64,000 nt of DNA from an uncultured Campylobacter sp. (lineage in GTDB: Bacteria > Campylobacterota > Campylobacteria > Campylobacterales > Campylobacteraceae): positions 82,368-146,367 of the forward strand of contig NZ_CALLWC010000065.1 of NCBI RefSeq assembly GCF_938015785.1, written 5' to 3'. The stretch's first letter is position 1, and every line of letters starts with the position of its first letter. Of this stretch, positions 25,267-35,073 are shown one piece after another. A program made the translations under genes and the position numbers. Below the pieces are notes generated by a model, which did no database searches, was not told the origin of the DNA, and worked only from the letters and a program-made list of their open reading frames with translations.

Positions 25267-26457
25267 TTAAAATTTAGCTCTTTTCGACGCCATCAAAACG
25301 AGCCCCACCGCAAACGAAGCCGCGAGCAGGTGGCTGCCGCCGTAGCTTAGAAACGGCACGGCGATGCCCTTAACCGGCGAGATCGACGTGATGCCGTAGG
25401 AGTTGATGATGAACGAAAAGAAAAACATAAAGCCGATACCCAGGCAGAAGAGGAAATTTACGTTACTCGGCGACTTACTCGCCGTCTGAAAGATGCGAAA
25501 TAGCATCGCATAAAATAGCGCCACGATGAGCAAAATCCCGACAAATCCCCACTCCTCGGCGATGCCTGCGAGCACGAAGTCGGTATGTACCTCGCTTAGA
25601 TAGCCGAGCTTAAAGCTTCCCAGCCCAAGCCCCTGCCCGAAAAACTCGCCGTTGTTTATCGCATTTAGCGAGTGTCCGACCTGATACGGCGCGCTAGCGT
25701 CCTCTATACGCAGCCCGGCAGCTGTCTCCGGCGACATAAACGACAGTACGAAATCCTGCACGCCGCCCCACCACGAGCGCACGCGATCTACCCTGTGCGC
25801 GCTCGTGACGATAAAAACGTAAGCAAGTCCCAAAATCCCCATAAAGCTAAAGCCGATGAGCTTGAAGCTAGTGCCCGCGAAAAGCGACATAAAAATCATC
25901 GTAAGCCCCAGCACCGCGACCTGCCCCAGATCGTTTTGCACGATAGCGACCAGGATCACCACAAAGCCGAAAAGCGCTACGTAAGGAAGTAGCGTCGCGA
26001 TCTCGCGCCCGATGCTTTTTTTGGAGTGATCGAGTTTGCGCGAGAAGCTCCACGCCAAAAAGTAGATAAAGCCCACCTTGAAAAATTCCACCGGCGCGAG
26101 GTTAAAAAACGGCAGCCTGATCCAGCGCGCCGCACCGTTTACGTCGGCGACCAAGGACTTGGGCAAAAAGCCCATCGCGAGCATCAAAATCCCCATTATC
26201 GCAAAAAGCGACATACACACCGGCGTTAGGCATTTATCGGGGTTGGCGCGCGAGACAATCCACATCACCGAGATGCACGCGATCCCCACCGCGCACTGAC
26301 GATAAAAAAAATGCAGTGGCGTAGCGCCCAGCAAAAGCACCGTATATGAGCTCAACGACAGCGAAAATATCATGCCGATCGTAATGAGCGCGCAGGTGAA
26401 GTAGTATAGCCATTTATCGGTTCTCAATCGTCTCTCCGTTTTAAAATTTATTCGCAT
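25267..26457 (-). CDS. ftsW: FtsW/RodA-family peptidoglycan polymerase (SEDS protein)
   Basis: A 396-residue protein with about ten transmembrane helices. SEDS motifs are visible: AARWIRLPFFNLAPVEFFKV, QNDLGQVAVLG, the large extracytoplasmic loop with YQVGHSLNAINNGEFFGQGL, and the C-terminal GIAVPFLSYGGSHL. It polymerises lipid II into glycan strands. The next gene downstream is murG, which supports a septal FtsW role; RodA is the alternative. Upstream lies 1.7 kb without genes. Confidence 0.92.
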   Translation of the reverse strand: MRINFKTERRLRTDKWLYYFTCALITIGMIFSLSLSSYTVLLLGATPLHFFYRQCAVGIACISVMWIVSRANPDKCLTPVCMSLFAIMGILMLAMGFLPKSLVADVNGAARWIRLPFFNLAPVEFFKVGFIYFLAWSFSRKLDHSKKSIGREIATLLPYVALFGFVVILVAIVQNDLGQVAVLGLTMIFMSLFAGTSFKLIGFSFMGILGLAYVFIVTSAHRVDRVRSWWGGVQDFVLSFMSPETAAGLRIEDASAPYQVGHSLNAINNGEFFGQGLGLGSFKLGYLSEVHTDFVLAGIAEEWGFVGILLIVALFYAMLFRIFQTASKSPSNVNFLFCLGIGFMFFFSFIINSYGITSISPVKGIAVPFLSYGGSHLLAASFAVGLVLMASKRAKF

Positions 26458-27969
26458 TTACGCGCGCCGTGCACGCTTCGTCCGCCGCACGAGGCTCAAA
26501 CCTCGCATCGCGCCCGTGCCGCACGGCGCCGATCGTGGCACTGCCTTTTAAAAAGCATACGGCACGACCACGTATTATTGTCTTTTGGCACGCAGCACGA
26601 TCGTGCGTCTTTGGCGCACGGCGCACATTCTATTTTCGCACATAAGGCGGCTTTGCGGTGCATGCTGCAGGATAGTACGCCACAAGGTACGATCTCTCGT
26701 TATCCCGTAAGACGCGTATTGCCTACGCTCTATTCTAACATATCGCGACGACTTTCGACGCACGCTGCAGATAGAGCGCCGCAAAACACAATCCACGCCG
26801 CTTTTTAAGCGTGCATTTTACTCTCGCGTATCGCGCAGCCTTTCGACACGCTACCACGCCGTAGAGCGCAACCTCGCACTATCTTTTAATACACAGGCGG
26901 GTGCATTCTACTCTAGCAGGCGTATTGCGGCGACTTTCGGCGCGCGATACAAGGTCACAAACCGCAACCACGCAAAATCGTACACGAATAGCGCGTGGTA
27001 GTTGCAAAATTTTACGCCGCAACATCATTGCAAACGCGCTCGCGTGCCGATCGATTTTCAGCGCTCGGACGATGTAAAACGCGCCGCATCTTATAATACA
27101 GCCACACTGAAAAATGCAACTTGGCTACAAAAACGCGTTTGTACTTGCAGTCGGTGCAAAATTTCGTTTTAAATTTATTTGCCGCTACGGCGCAAATTTC
27201 ATTAAATTTATGCGCACAGCGATAAATTCTGTTCTAGAATTTTACGTCGCAGAGCATTTGTAAGCACTCGCTCGCAAAACATACCGCAAATGCAGTTGCA
27301 CTACGAAACACGCCCGACAAAACACCGCGCGCCAAACAGCTTGTCGCGCGGCTTGCTACACAACGGTTTTTGGCGTGCGACACGGGTACTCGCGCTGCAA
27401 ATCAGCCGCTGCGAACGACTGCGATACTCCGCTACTAGCCTTCAGCGCGCGACCAACTTCTCACTCATATACTCGCGCGCCGCAAGCCAAGCCTGCGGCA
27501 ACTTCTCCTGCTTGTGCAGTCGCAAGACACTTCATATCGGCGCGGCGTGATTTAAAATTCAGGTCCGTTGCGGCAAATTTTAAAATTTCAAAATTCCAAA
27601 ACCCTAAAAAAGCGAAATTTTAAATTCTGCAGGGCTCTATAAATTTATAAAATTTAAAATCGCAAAATTTTTAGCGCTCAATCTTTAAATTTTAAACCCC
27701 GCCCTGTTTCTACTCCGCTTGCACTCTAAAATTTCACGCCGCGATTAAAATTTGGCGCCAAGAACACAGCTCGCAATTAAACTACACCTTATAAATTTAG
27801 ACAGCGAACACGCCACAAATGCAAGCTGCAAAACGCGCTGTTTGCACCGCGCTACATCCATCTTTAAAGCGCCGCCGCACCGCAAAGAACTTTGACACAT
27901 CCTCGCATCCGTATAAACCGTCCGCCTTGTTGCAGCCACAGAAGCACAAGCACAAGCTGCAGAACGCGC
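26458..27969. repeat. Gene-free region of highly diverged ~80-110 bp repeats
   Basis: No gene is supportable over 1.5 kb. At least four diverged direct copies of a ~80-110 bp unit start near 26622, 26729, 26811 and 26901. The shared pattern is GYGCATTYTA near the start, then GCGRCGACTTTCGRCGCRCG and GCGCCGCAAA-like blocks. Further similar CGC-rich DNA continues to about 27500, followed by AAATTT-rich DNA. Several 60-90 codon frames here are Arg/Ala/Cys-rich repeat products, not genes. Confidence 0.6.
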
Positions 27970-28134
27970 AAATTTTAAAATTTAAAATCCGCCATGCAGA
28001 TCAAAAAATTTTAAAATTCCATCGCTTCAAATCCGATAAATTTTAAAATTTTACCGATGCAGATCGATTAAATTTTAAAATTCCGACGCCGTAAGTCTAA
28101 TAAATTTTAAAATTTCGCCGCTTAAATTTTATCG
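27970..28134. repeat. 32-bp periodic array with palindromic core behind ftsK
   Basis: The 13-bp core AAATTTTAAAATT occurs at 27970, 28006, 28038, 28070 and 28102. The last four copies are spaced exactly 32 bp apart, and a shortened core (AAATTTTAAA) follows at 28135. The 19-bp segments between cores are related but diverged (several keep GATGCAGATC or CCGACGCC-like words). The array ends at the ftsK stop codon. It is not CRISPR-like: the repeat is short and AT-palindromic, and the spacers are too short and related. Confidence 0.8.
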
Positions 28135-28146
28135 AAATTTTAAAGC

Positions 28147-30420
28147 TCATTTGATTATGTCGCGCTGACCTTTGGCGTTGATCTCGCTTAAAACGCCCAT
28201 CTGCTCGAGCTGCTCGATGATCGTCGCGGCGCGGTTGTATCCGATGCGCAAGCGGCGCTGCAGGTAGCTGATCGAGGTCTTCTCCTCCTCCAAAACAATC
28301 GCCTTCGCCTCGTCATAAAGCTCGTCAAGCACGATATTTTGCGGATTGATTATGCCGCCTTCTTGCTTGGCGCCCTCGTTTTCGATCAAAAATCTCTCGT
28401 CATAAACGACGCTTTCTTGCGCCTTTAAAAATTCCGCGATCTTGTTGATCTCATTCTCGGTCGTAAACGGCGCGTGCAGACGGATGAGTCCCGGCGCGGT
28501 AGGCGGCGTAAAGAGCATATCGCCTCGCCCAAGCAGGCTGTCTGCGCCCATCTGATCCAAAATCACCTTGCTATCGACCTTCGAGCCCACTCGGAAGCTG
28601 ATGCGGCTAGGTAGATTCGCCTTTATCAGCCCCGTGACGACGTCCACGCTAGGGCGCTGCGTCGCTACGATGAGATGGATGCCGCTGGCACGCGCCATCT
28701 GCGCCAGACGCGCGATGTAATGCTCTACGTCCTTGCCGCTCGTCATCATCAGATCCGCGAGTTCGTCGATGATAACGACGATGTAAGGCAAAATTTCGCC
28801 CCCCTCGCGCAGCATCTTTTCGTTGTAGTTGTCGATATTTTTCGTCCTGTTTTGTGCCATGAGCGAATAGCGCTGCTCCATCTCTGAAACGAGGTTGCTT
28901 AGCGCGATGATCGCCTGCTTAGGCTGCGTGATTACGGGCGTTAGCAGGTGCGGGATGTCGTTGTAGATGCTAAACTCGAGCATCTTCGGATCAATCATTA
29001 TGAGACGCAGGCTTTTGGGTGAGTTGCGATACAAAAGGCTAAGCAGCATGGCGTTGATGCCCACGCTCTTGCCGCTTCCGGTGGTGCCTGCGATGAGAAG
29101 GTGCGGCAGCTTCTTAAGATCAGTGACGAAGGGCTGGCCCACGATGTCCTTGCCAAGCACGATGGTAAGCGGGCTGGAGGCACTTTTAAACACGTCGCTT
29201 TCTAAAATTTCGCGCAGATAGATCGTATCGATATTTTGATTAGGGATCTCGATACCCACGACATCTTTGCCAGGAACCGGCGCCTGGATGCGGATGGTCT
29301 GCGCCCTAAGAGCCATCGCCAGATCGTCTTGCAGCGTTAGAATTTTACTTACCTTAATGTGCGCGGCGGGGCGAAACTCAAATGTCGTAACGACCGGGCC
29401 CGAATAAGTCCGCACCACGTCGCCGTCGATCTTAAATTTACGCAGTTTATCGAGCAGGTCGTAAATTTTACGATCGATCTCGCTCTCGTCGATGCTACTT
29501 TTCTTTTTCGGCGGCAGGTTTAAAAAATCAAGCGGCGGCAGCTTAAAATCCTTGGGCTTAGCCACCCTGCCCTTGTCGAGCTGATCCAAAAGCCTTTTGT
29601 TTTCGGCGACCTCGCTTAGGCGCTCGACCCTTTTTAGTCTGCTCGGCTTTCCCTTTTGCGGTATTTTAAGCTCGCGTTCAGCGGAAGCCTGCGGACCCTG
29701 CGCGTCACCGAAATTCTGCTTATTCTCGGGCTCGCGAGCATCGTTTAAATTTTGTAAATTTTGCTCGCCTTCAAAACCACATCCGCTTGCACCCTGCTCC
29801 GCAAAACCGCTCTGTCTCGCCGAACTGTCCTCTGTGCTCAAAGCGTTAAAATTTTCCGCACCTCTCAAGCTCTGCGCAGACGAATACCTTGCGAGCCCGC
29901 CTCTTTGTACCGCATCTGCGTCGCTAGCAAAATCGTCTCCAATTTCATCCTGCGAGCTTTCATCTCTTGAGCCAATAAAGCAGTTTTTGATGATGTCGGT
30001 AAAACGGTCTTCAAATATGAGCACTAGCGAAAGCACAAAAATCGTAATATTAAAAATCCACACGCCGACGCTTCCGATCATTCGCCTAAGCCCGTCCACC
30101 GCGAAGCTACCGACTGCTCCGCCGCTAGCGCCGAAGAGACTCGACTGCACCATCAAAATGGTAAAAAACAGCAAAATCGCGCCAATGCTAAACTCAAAAA
30201 ATCTAAAGTCAAAACCGCGAAAATGCTTATAGGCTACGTATGCTAAGGCGAGCAAAAATAGCGGATAGATGTATGCAAAATAGCCGAATAGCTGGGTATT
30301 AAATGAGCGGATGGCATTGCCGGCGCTGCCTACAAGCGCGGAATCGGGCGCAATAGTAGCAAGCCCAAAAAATATTATGATAGCCGATATGACGATAAAA
30401 TATACTTCTTTGATTATGAT
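28147..30420 (-). CDS. ftsK: FtsK, DNA translocase of the division septum; start codon appears non-canonical
   Basis: Septal DNA pump that clears and resolves chromosomes at division. The motor domain has the Walker A GTTGSGKSVG and Walker B VVIIDELADLMM, plus the PSVDVVTGLIK segment. The C-terminal winged-helix gamma domain (SYLQRRLRIGYNRAATIIEQ) reads KOPS-type sites. An acidic Gly/Asn/Gln linker separates the motor from four membrane helices. The first ATG/GTG/TTG is a TTG at 30255, but the open frame continues up to 30426 and encodes the first helix (IVISAIIIFFGLATI) and the extracytoplasmic loop typical of FtsK. Just before it is TAAGGA, then ATC-ATA-ATC at 30420-30412. I therefore place the start at one of these codons (about 757 residues). 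Confidence 0.9.
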   Translation of the reverse strand: MIIKEVYFIVISAIIIFFGLATIAPDSALVGSAGNAIRSFNTQLFGYFAYIYPLFLLALAYVAYKHFRGFDFRFFEFSIGAILLFFTILMVQSSLFGASGGAVGSFAVDGLRRMIGSVGVWIFNITIFVLSLVLIFEDRFTDIIKNCFIGSRDESSQDEIGDDFASDADAVQRGGLARYSSAQSLRGAENFNALSTEDSSARQSGFAEQGASGCGFEGEQNLQNLNDAREPENKQNFGDAQGPQASAERELKIPQKGKPSRLKRVERLSEVAENKRLLDQLDKGRVAKPKDFKLPPLDFLNLPPKKKSSIDESEIDRKIYDLLDKLRKFKIDGDVVRTYSGPVVTTFEFRPAAHIKVSKILTLQDDLAMALRAQTIRIQAPVPGKDVVGIEIPNQNIDTIYLREILESDVFKSASSPLTIVLGKDIVGQPFVTDLKKLPHLLIAGTTGSGKSVGINAMLLSLLYRNSPKSLRLIMIDPKMLEFSIYNDIPHLLTPVITQPKQAIIALSNLVSEMEQRYSLMAQNRTKNIDNYNEKMLREGGEILPYIVVIIDELADLMMTSGKDVEHYIARLAQMARASGIHLIVATQRPSVDVVTGLIKANLPSRISFRVGSKVDSKVILDQMGADSLLGRGDMLFTPPTAPGLIRLHAPFTTENEINKIAEFLKAQESVVYDERFLIENEGAKQEGGIINPQNIVLDELYDEAKAIVLEEEKTSISYLQRRLRIGYNRAATIIEQLEQMGVLSEINAKGQRDIIK

Positions 30421-30502
30421 AGATCCTTAAATTTAAAGCGGTATTTTAGCCAAACGAAGGTTAAAATTTTATTTGAAGGATGAAATTTTAATGCTTTGAT
30501 AA

Positions 30503-30530
30503 AATTCCGCGCCCTCACAGGCGCGGAATT
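30503..30530 (-). terminator. Rho-independent terminator of the competence operon
   Basis: A perfect 11-bp stem, AATTCCGCGCC paired with GGCGCGGAATT around a 6-nt loop, is followed on the minus strand by TTATC. It lies 8 bp after the last gene of the operon and separates it from ftsK. Confidence 0.8.
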
Positions 30531-30537
30531 AAAGGAG

Positions 30538-31782
30538 TTAGTTTTTGACGGCTTTGCCCAGATCCCACATAGGCATAAAGATACCAAGAGCCAAAAGAAG
30601 AACCATGCCCGCCATAAAAAATAGCATGATCGGCTCTACGTAGCTTGAGATATTATCGATGATATCATCGAATTTCTCTTTATAATAATCCGTGACGTTA
30701 CCGAGCATCTTATCGAGGTTACCGGCCTGCTCGCCCGCGCTGATCATCTGAATAAGCATACTCTCATAAAGCCCTGTATTGTTAAACGCCTCGGTTAGGC
30801 TCACGCCTTGCTGCACGGCAATTTTAACAGTAGAGAGTTTCTCTTTTAAAGTATGATTATCCACCATTAAAACAGATGTATCTAGTGCATCTGCGATAGG
30901 AATACCCGCTCGCACAAGCTCTGTAAAAATAAGCATAAATCGCGACATCGTCGAGAAAAATATGATCTTACCGAATAGATAGACCTTTAAAATCGTCTTG
31001 TCAAAGCCCTTTTTAAACTCGGGATTATTGCGATATGCCCATCTAAGAGCTATAATAGTGCCTATAATGCCCGCTAAAACAAAAATTCCATAATTATTAA
31101 GAGTGCTTTCGATACCAAGTAGAATTCTAGTAGGTAGTGGCAAATCTGCGCCCAAATCCTCAAAAATCTCGCGGAATTTCGGCACGACATACATCATCAA
31201 AACCGAAAACGCAATCGCCATAACGATCATAAGGATCATCGGATAACGCATCGCCTTTTTAAATTTACGCTGGTTTTCCCAAAGCTCTTGAAGCATAGCG
31301 GCAAGCTTGGCTAGGGATTCTGCCATATTACCGGTTGCTTCGCCCAGACTTACCATCGCAACGACGACATCGCCAAGCTGACCTCTAAATTTCTCCGTAG
31401 ATTCGGTCAAACTAAGACCTGCATTAAGATCATCGTTCATAGCGCTAAAAATCTCTTTTAGCGTCTTATCTTCTGCCGCCCTTGCGACCTCTTTGATCGA
31501 GTCGTGGATTGAAATTCCGGCATTTGTCATAACGGAAAGCTGCCTGATCGACGCTACTAACGGCAGCGTTCTAACTCTTCCGCTACCACCTAGCATGCGC
31601 GAAACCTGCGCCTTAAAATCGCCGCCCGTATTGGCTACAACCTGGGTTTCACCTCTTTTTACGATCGTCCCGCCTACGCGCTGCTTCATGAGGTTGTTTG
31701 CTTGCACCTTATCGCTAGCTTGCAAAAACATCTTCCTTCTTGCGCCCTTGGCGTTGTATTCAACTTCTAATTGCTTTTTCAT
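30538..31782 (-). CDS. ctsF: Type II secretion/type IV pilus-like inner-membrane protein (GspF/PilC; CtsF)
   Basis: A 414-residue platform protein with two copies of the T2SSF domain (about residues 70-195 and 275-400), each with GEATGNMAESLAKLA or GEQAGNLDKMLGNV-type signatures, and three membrane helices (about 175-197, 225-247 and 380-403). It anchors the assembly ATPase at the inner membrane. In C. jejuni the homologue ctsF is needed for natural DNA uptake. It is the last gene of a nine-gene operon; its ATG overlaps the stop of the ATPase gene (ATGA), and a terminator follows. Confidence 0.92.
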   Translation of the reverse strand: MKKQLEVEYNAKGARRKMFLQASDKVQANNLMKQRVGGTIVKRGETQVVANTGGDFKAQVSRMLGGSGRVRTLPLVASIRQLSVMTNAGISIHDSIKEVARAAEDKTLKEIFSAMNDDLNAGLSLTESTEKFRGQLGDVVVAMVSLGEATGNMAESLAKLAAMLQELWENQRKFKKAMRYPMILMIVMAIAFSVLMMYVVPKFREIFEDLGADLPLPTRILLGIESTLNNYGIFVLAGIIGTIIALRWAYRNNPEFKKGFDKTILKVYLFGKIIFFSTMSRFMLIFTELVRAGIPIADALDTSVLMVDNHTLKEKLSTVKIAVQQGVSLTEAFNNTGLYESMLIQMISAGEQAGNLDKMLGNVTDYYKEKFDDIIDNISSYVEPIMLFFMAGMVLLLALGIFMPMWDLGKAVKN

Positions 31783-33539
31783 TGTTTAGCCACCCTATAA
31801 ATTTCTTCTATACTAGTTACTCCGCGCGCAGCACGTATAACACCATCTTCAAACATATCTATAAAACCCTCCTCCTTCGCTAAGGCTCTCATATCGTCCT
31901 TTGAGCCACCGTTAGCGATCAAGCTCTGCATTTTATCGGTAATAGGTAAAATTTCACTAATCATCTCACGCCCCATATAGCCCGTTTGACCGCATTGATC
32001 ACAACCTACAGCCTTAAAAAATGTGTATTTTTCAGGCAAAAATTCCTTCAGCTGATCAAGCATTGATTTAGGCAGATTCGTAGGCTGCTTGCAGTGCGGG
32101 CAAAGCTTTCGCACGAGACGCTGTGCCTCTACTGCAATGAGCGCACCACTTATGAGGTAGGCCTCTATACCCATATCCACTATTCGCGGGATCGCACTAA
32201 CGGCGTCGTTGGTGTGTAGGGTCGAGAAAACCAAGTGTCCCGTAAGAGCAGCCTGGATCGCGATCCTAAGGGTCTCTTGATCACGGATCTCACCGATCAT
32301 TATGATGTCGGGGTCTTGTCTTAAGATCGAGCGCAATGCTGAAGCGAAGGTAAGACCCGCTTTTTCGTTAACTTGGACTTGTTGGATTAAATTTACTTGA
32401 TACTCGACCGGATCTTCTACGGTAATGACCTTAGTATCGATATTTTTAATATCGTTTAGCGCCGCATATAGCGTCGTAGACTTACCGCTTCCCGTAGGTC
32501 CGGTAACCAAGATAATACCATATGGAGCCTTCATAGCGTTATTAAATTTCTTAAAGCTATCAGGGTGCATGCCGAGCTTTTCCAGGCTTATGATAACTTT
32601 GGATTTATCTAGAATACGCATAACTGTAGATTCGCCGTTGATAATAGGCAGTGTCGAGATACGAAAGTCGTATTCGCGACCTGAAATTTTCATACTAAAC
32701 CTACCGTCCTGCGGCTTGCGGCGCTCGGCAATATCCATATTCGAAAGTAGCTTCAATCGGCTTACTAGCGGTGGATAGATATCTTTATCAAAGATAAAAA
32801 TTTCAGCGAGCATTCCGTCGATTCTGGTACGCACGACGCAGTTATTCTCGGTAGGCTCGATGTGAATATCACTACCGCGCATCTTAATAGACTGGCTGAT
32901 TATCATCTCAATGAGCTTCAAAATCGCCGAGGTATCATCGCTGCTTCCGCTACCGCCAGTGTTGGCGAGCTCTTTGCGGATCTCTGCTACGAGCCCCTTA
33001 ATACTCTCTGAAAGCTCAAGCTTAGATAGATATTTATTTACTTGATTTGGATCGGCTACTACGATTTTAAGCAGCTGTTTACTAAACATAGCCTGCGCTT
33101 TATCTTGCGACTCAAGATTAAACGGATCAGAAAAAGCAACGTAAATATTCAGATCATCCGCTTTAACCGGTATCACGCCGTATCTTTTAAGCTGTGCGGT
33201 AGGAGTGCGTTCTGATAGCCTAAAGTCTATGTCAATATCGTCTAAATTCATATACGACAGATTCATCTTTTTAGCTAGAATTTGCAAAAATTCCTTCGGA
33301 TCCATCGAAAATTTTTCGCTTATATCGTCAAATTCTATCTGACGACGCTTGTATAACTCAACTAAAATCGAGCAAAAATCATCCTGGCTTAGATAGTTAT
33401 CTCCGACTAAAACCTCGCCTAGCGTCAAGCCGATATCCATCTTGTCCTTTATTTCCGGAACAACGGTGCTAGTAAGGATATTGTTTCTTATTAAAATCGC
33501 AACAATCTGCTCTTCAATCTTCGTCATCGCAATCACCAA
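31779..33539 (-). CDS. ctsE: Type II secretion/competence ATPase (GspE/PilB; CtsE)
   Basis: A 586-residue hexameric ATPase. The GspE N-terminal domain covers about residues 1-180; then come the Walker A GPTGSGKST (347-355), Asp box, Walker B with IIMIGEIRDQET, and a His box HLVFSTLHTND. A zinc-binding tetracysteine CPHC...CDQC lies near 470-510. It powers pseudopilus assembly for DNA uptake. The start could be 33539 or the internal ATG four codons later; both follow the preceding gene with a short overlap. The neighbour order matches the C. jejuni cts locus as I recall it. Confidence 0.95.
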   Translation of the reverse strand: MVIAMTKIEEQIVAILIRNNILTSTVVPEIKDKMDIGLTLGEVLVGDNYLSQDDFCSILVELYKRRQIEFDDISEKFSMDPKEFLQILAKKMNLSYMNLDDIDIDFRLSERTPTAQLKRYGVIPVKADDLNIYVAFSDPFNLESQDKAQAMFSKQLLKIVVADPNQVNKYLSKLELSESIKGLVAEIRKELANTGGSGSSDDTSAILKLIEMIISQSIKMRGSDIHIEPTENNCVVRTRIDGMLAEIFIFDKDIYPPLVSRLKLLSNMDIAERRKPQDGRFSMKISGREYDFRISTLPIINGESTVMRILDKSKVIISLEKLGMHPDSFKKFNNAMKAPYGIILVTGPTGSGKSTTLYAALNDIKNIDTKVITVEDPVEYQVNLIQQVQVNEKAGLTFASALRSILRQDPDIIMIGEIRDQETLRIAIQAALTGHLVFSTLHTNDAVSAIPRIVDMGIEAYLISGALIAVEAQRLVRKLCPHCKQPTNLPKSMLDQLKEFLPEKYTFFKAVGCDQCGQTGYMGREMISEILPITDKMQSLIANGGSKDDMRALAKEEGFIDMFEDGVIRAARGVTSIEEIYRVAKQ

Positions 33540-34072
33540 TAAATTTTAATCGAGCTAAGCTTATCGCCAGCATAAATTGCAATTACCATCTTTTTTACCC
33601 CTTCCTCTTCTTTGATAAAAAGCTCGGCACGCTCGCCGTTTTCTAGGGTAAAGACATACGTATCACTCTTTTTTACGTATGCTCTCTCCGTAAATTTATC
33701 AAAAATTTCAGATAAAATATAATTAATTTTAGGCGTTCTTATATAGCTTATGTCTACGCCGTCGCAAAGCGCCAAATAAAGCATCTTTTTTTGAAAAATT
33801 ATGGTCGAATAAAGAGAAGCATTCTCGCGAGCCTCTTTCGTCTTATAAAGCATCACCGTAGGCACGACAAGCTCATTTACTTTGTCCATCTTCAGGCACG
33901 CTTTAGCATACATATTTGCAAGCGCCTCGCTTTGTTCTTCAATGAATAAATTTCGCACGCTTTCTTGGCAGATACGGTTATACTGACCGATCTGATCCCA
34001 GTTGCGCACATCATCGGCGCTAACTGCAAATAACAACGCGATCGCAAAAGCTAAAATATATAAAATTTTCAT
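33533..34072 (-). CDS. Exported protein of the competence operon, function unknown
   Basis: A 179-residue protein with a signal peptide (about residues 1-18, ILAFAIALLFAVSA) and a mature part with three cysteines (YNRICQES, AKACLKM, LALCDGVD). I recognise no domain. It overlaps the ATPase gene downstream by 7 nt and the TPR protein gene upstream by 4 nt, so it is part of the same operon and probably a periplasmic accessory of the transformation machine. Confidence 0.75.
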   Translation of the reverse strand: MKILYILAFAIALLFAVSADDVRNWDQIGQYNRICQESVRNLFIEEQSEALANMYAKACLKMDKVNELVVPTVMLYKTKEARENASLYSTIIFQKKMLYLALCDGVDISYIRTPKINYILSEIFDKFTERAYVKKSDTYVFTLENGERAELFIKEEEGVKKMVIAIYAGDKLSSIKIYW

Positions 34073-35073
34073 AGTTTATCGCTTCTTATCTTTGAAATGA
34101 GGTTAGAAATTTCGCTATTTTTCGCCTTTGCATTAAAGGTTTCAAGAGCGTAAAGCGCGTCTTCTTTACGACCCTTTTTATAATTGGCTTTAGCAAAAAT
34201 TATCCAGCTGGCGACGTTGTCCTTATCAAGCTCATTTGACGTAAGAGCCCATTTGATCGCATTGTCGTAGTCTTTCTTATTATACGCTTCTTCGGCTAGC
34301 GATAGCGAATACTCAATCTTATTCGTCGCGTAAAATTTGCTCTCCAAGCTCTGCTTGTCTTCGCTTAAATTTGAAGTTTTTATCTCAATTCTAGAACTTA
34401 GTGGAGCGCTTGCAGTATTTGTAGAACCTCCAGAGAAATTTGATTTAGGCGGCAATGGAGCACGCCCAAAATCTATAACCTCGTTTTTAGGCGGCTGATT
34501 TGCGAAAGCTGCGTTATTGGTATTAGGTACGTTAAACGTAGGAACATTTTGATTGCCAAAATTCTGATTGCCAAAATTTTGACCGCCGAAATTTTGCGCC
34601 TGAGCCTGCCCGCCATAGTTTCCGCCATTTTCGTAATTATTGGTTATCTTAAACCCACCGGAATCCTCGCTGGATAGCACACCCACATCGTTTAAATTTA
34701 AGCTTGGGCGTTCCTTTTCGTGCTTAGAAGTACGGGCAACTTTCGGCGCGCTAATGTTGTAATCCTCTTTGGAGATATTATTTTGCACTGCAAGATCTGC
34801 CGCCTGCTGCTCGGCATCATTAGCAGAATTTGAAGCACCGCCCTTGTCCTCAATATTTTGATTGATACTTGCCATACTGACGCTATCACTATCTTTAAGC
34901 AGCCAAAATATCGCTCCGATCGCAACCGAGATCAATATCAAAAGCCCCAAAATCGTCTTGTCGAATCTCAATACGAAATTCGGCTTAGATTTCAGGAAAG
35001 AAAACTGCTTTCTATTTTTGTTATACTCTTCCCATTTTTTTTCAAGTTCGTTTACTTCGTAAAATTCAAGCAT
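34069..35073 (-). CDS. Membrane-anchored TPR protein of the competence operon
   Basis: A 334-residue bitopic protein: cytoplasmic residues 1-42, one helix at about 43-64 (TILGLLILISVAIGAIFWLL), then a periplasmic Asn/Gln/Gly-rich linker with a GNQNF repeat near residues 150-185, and two TPR-like helical hairpins at the C-terminus (YSLSLAEEAYNKKDYDNAIKW, KANYKKGRKEDALYALETF). It resembles accessory proteins of type II secretion or MSHA-type loci that bridge the inner membrane to the secretin. It overlaps the upstream AAA ATPase gene by 8 nt. Confidence 0.75.
   Translation of the reverse strand: MLEFYEVNELEKKWEEYNKNRKQFSFLKSKPNFVLRFDKTILGLLILISVAIGAIFWLLKDSDSVSMASINQNIEDKGGASNSANDAEQQAADLAVQNNISKEDYNISAPKVARTSKHEKERPSLNLNDVGVLSSEDSGGFKITNNYENGGNYGGQAQAQNFGGQNFGNQNFGNQNVPTFNVPNTNNAAFANQPPKNEVIDFGRAPLPPKSNFSGGSTNTASAPLSSRIEIKTSNLSEDKQSLESKFYATNKIEYSLSLAEEAYNKKDYDNAIKWALTSNELDKDNVASWIIFAKANYKKGRKEDALYALETFNAKAKNSEISNLISKIRSDKL

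Noticed and set aside
26441..27623. Several 60-90 codon frames in the ftsW-ftsK gap
   Set aside because: Arg/Ala/Cys-rich products of degenerate repeats on both strands, without ribosome sites or conserved motifs.
27970..28134. CRISPR-like regular array
   Set aside because: The repeat is only 13 bp and an AT palindrome, the intervening 19-bp parts resemble each other, and no cas genes are near.
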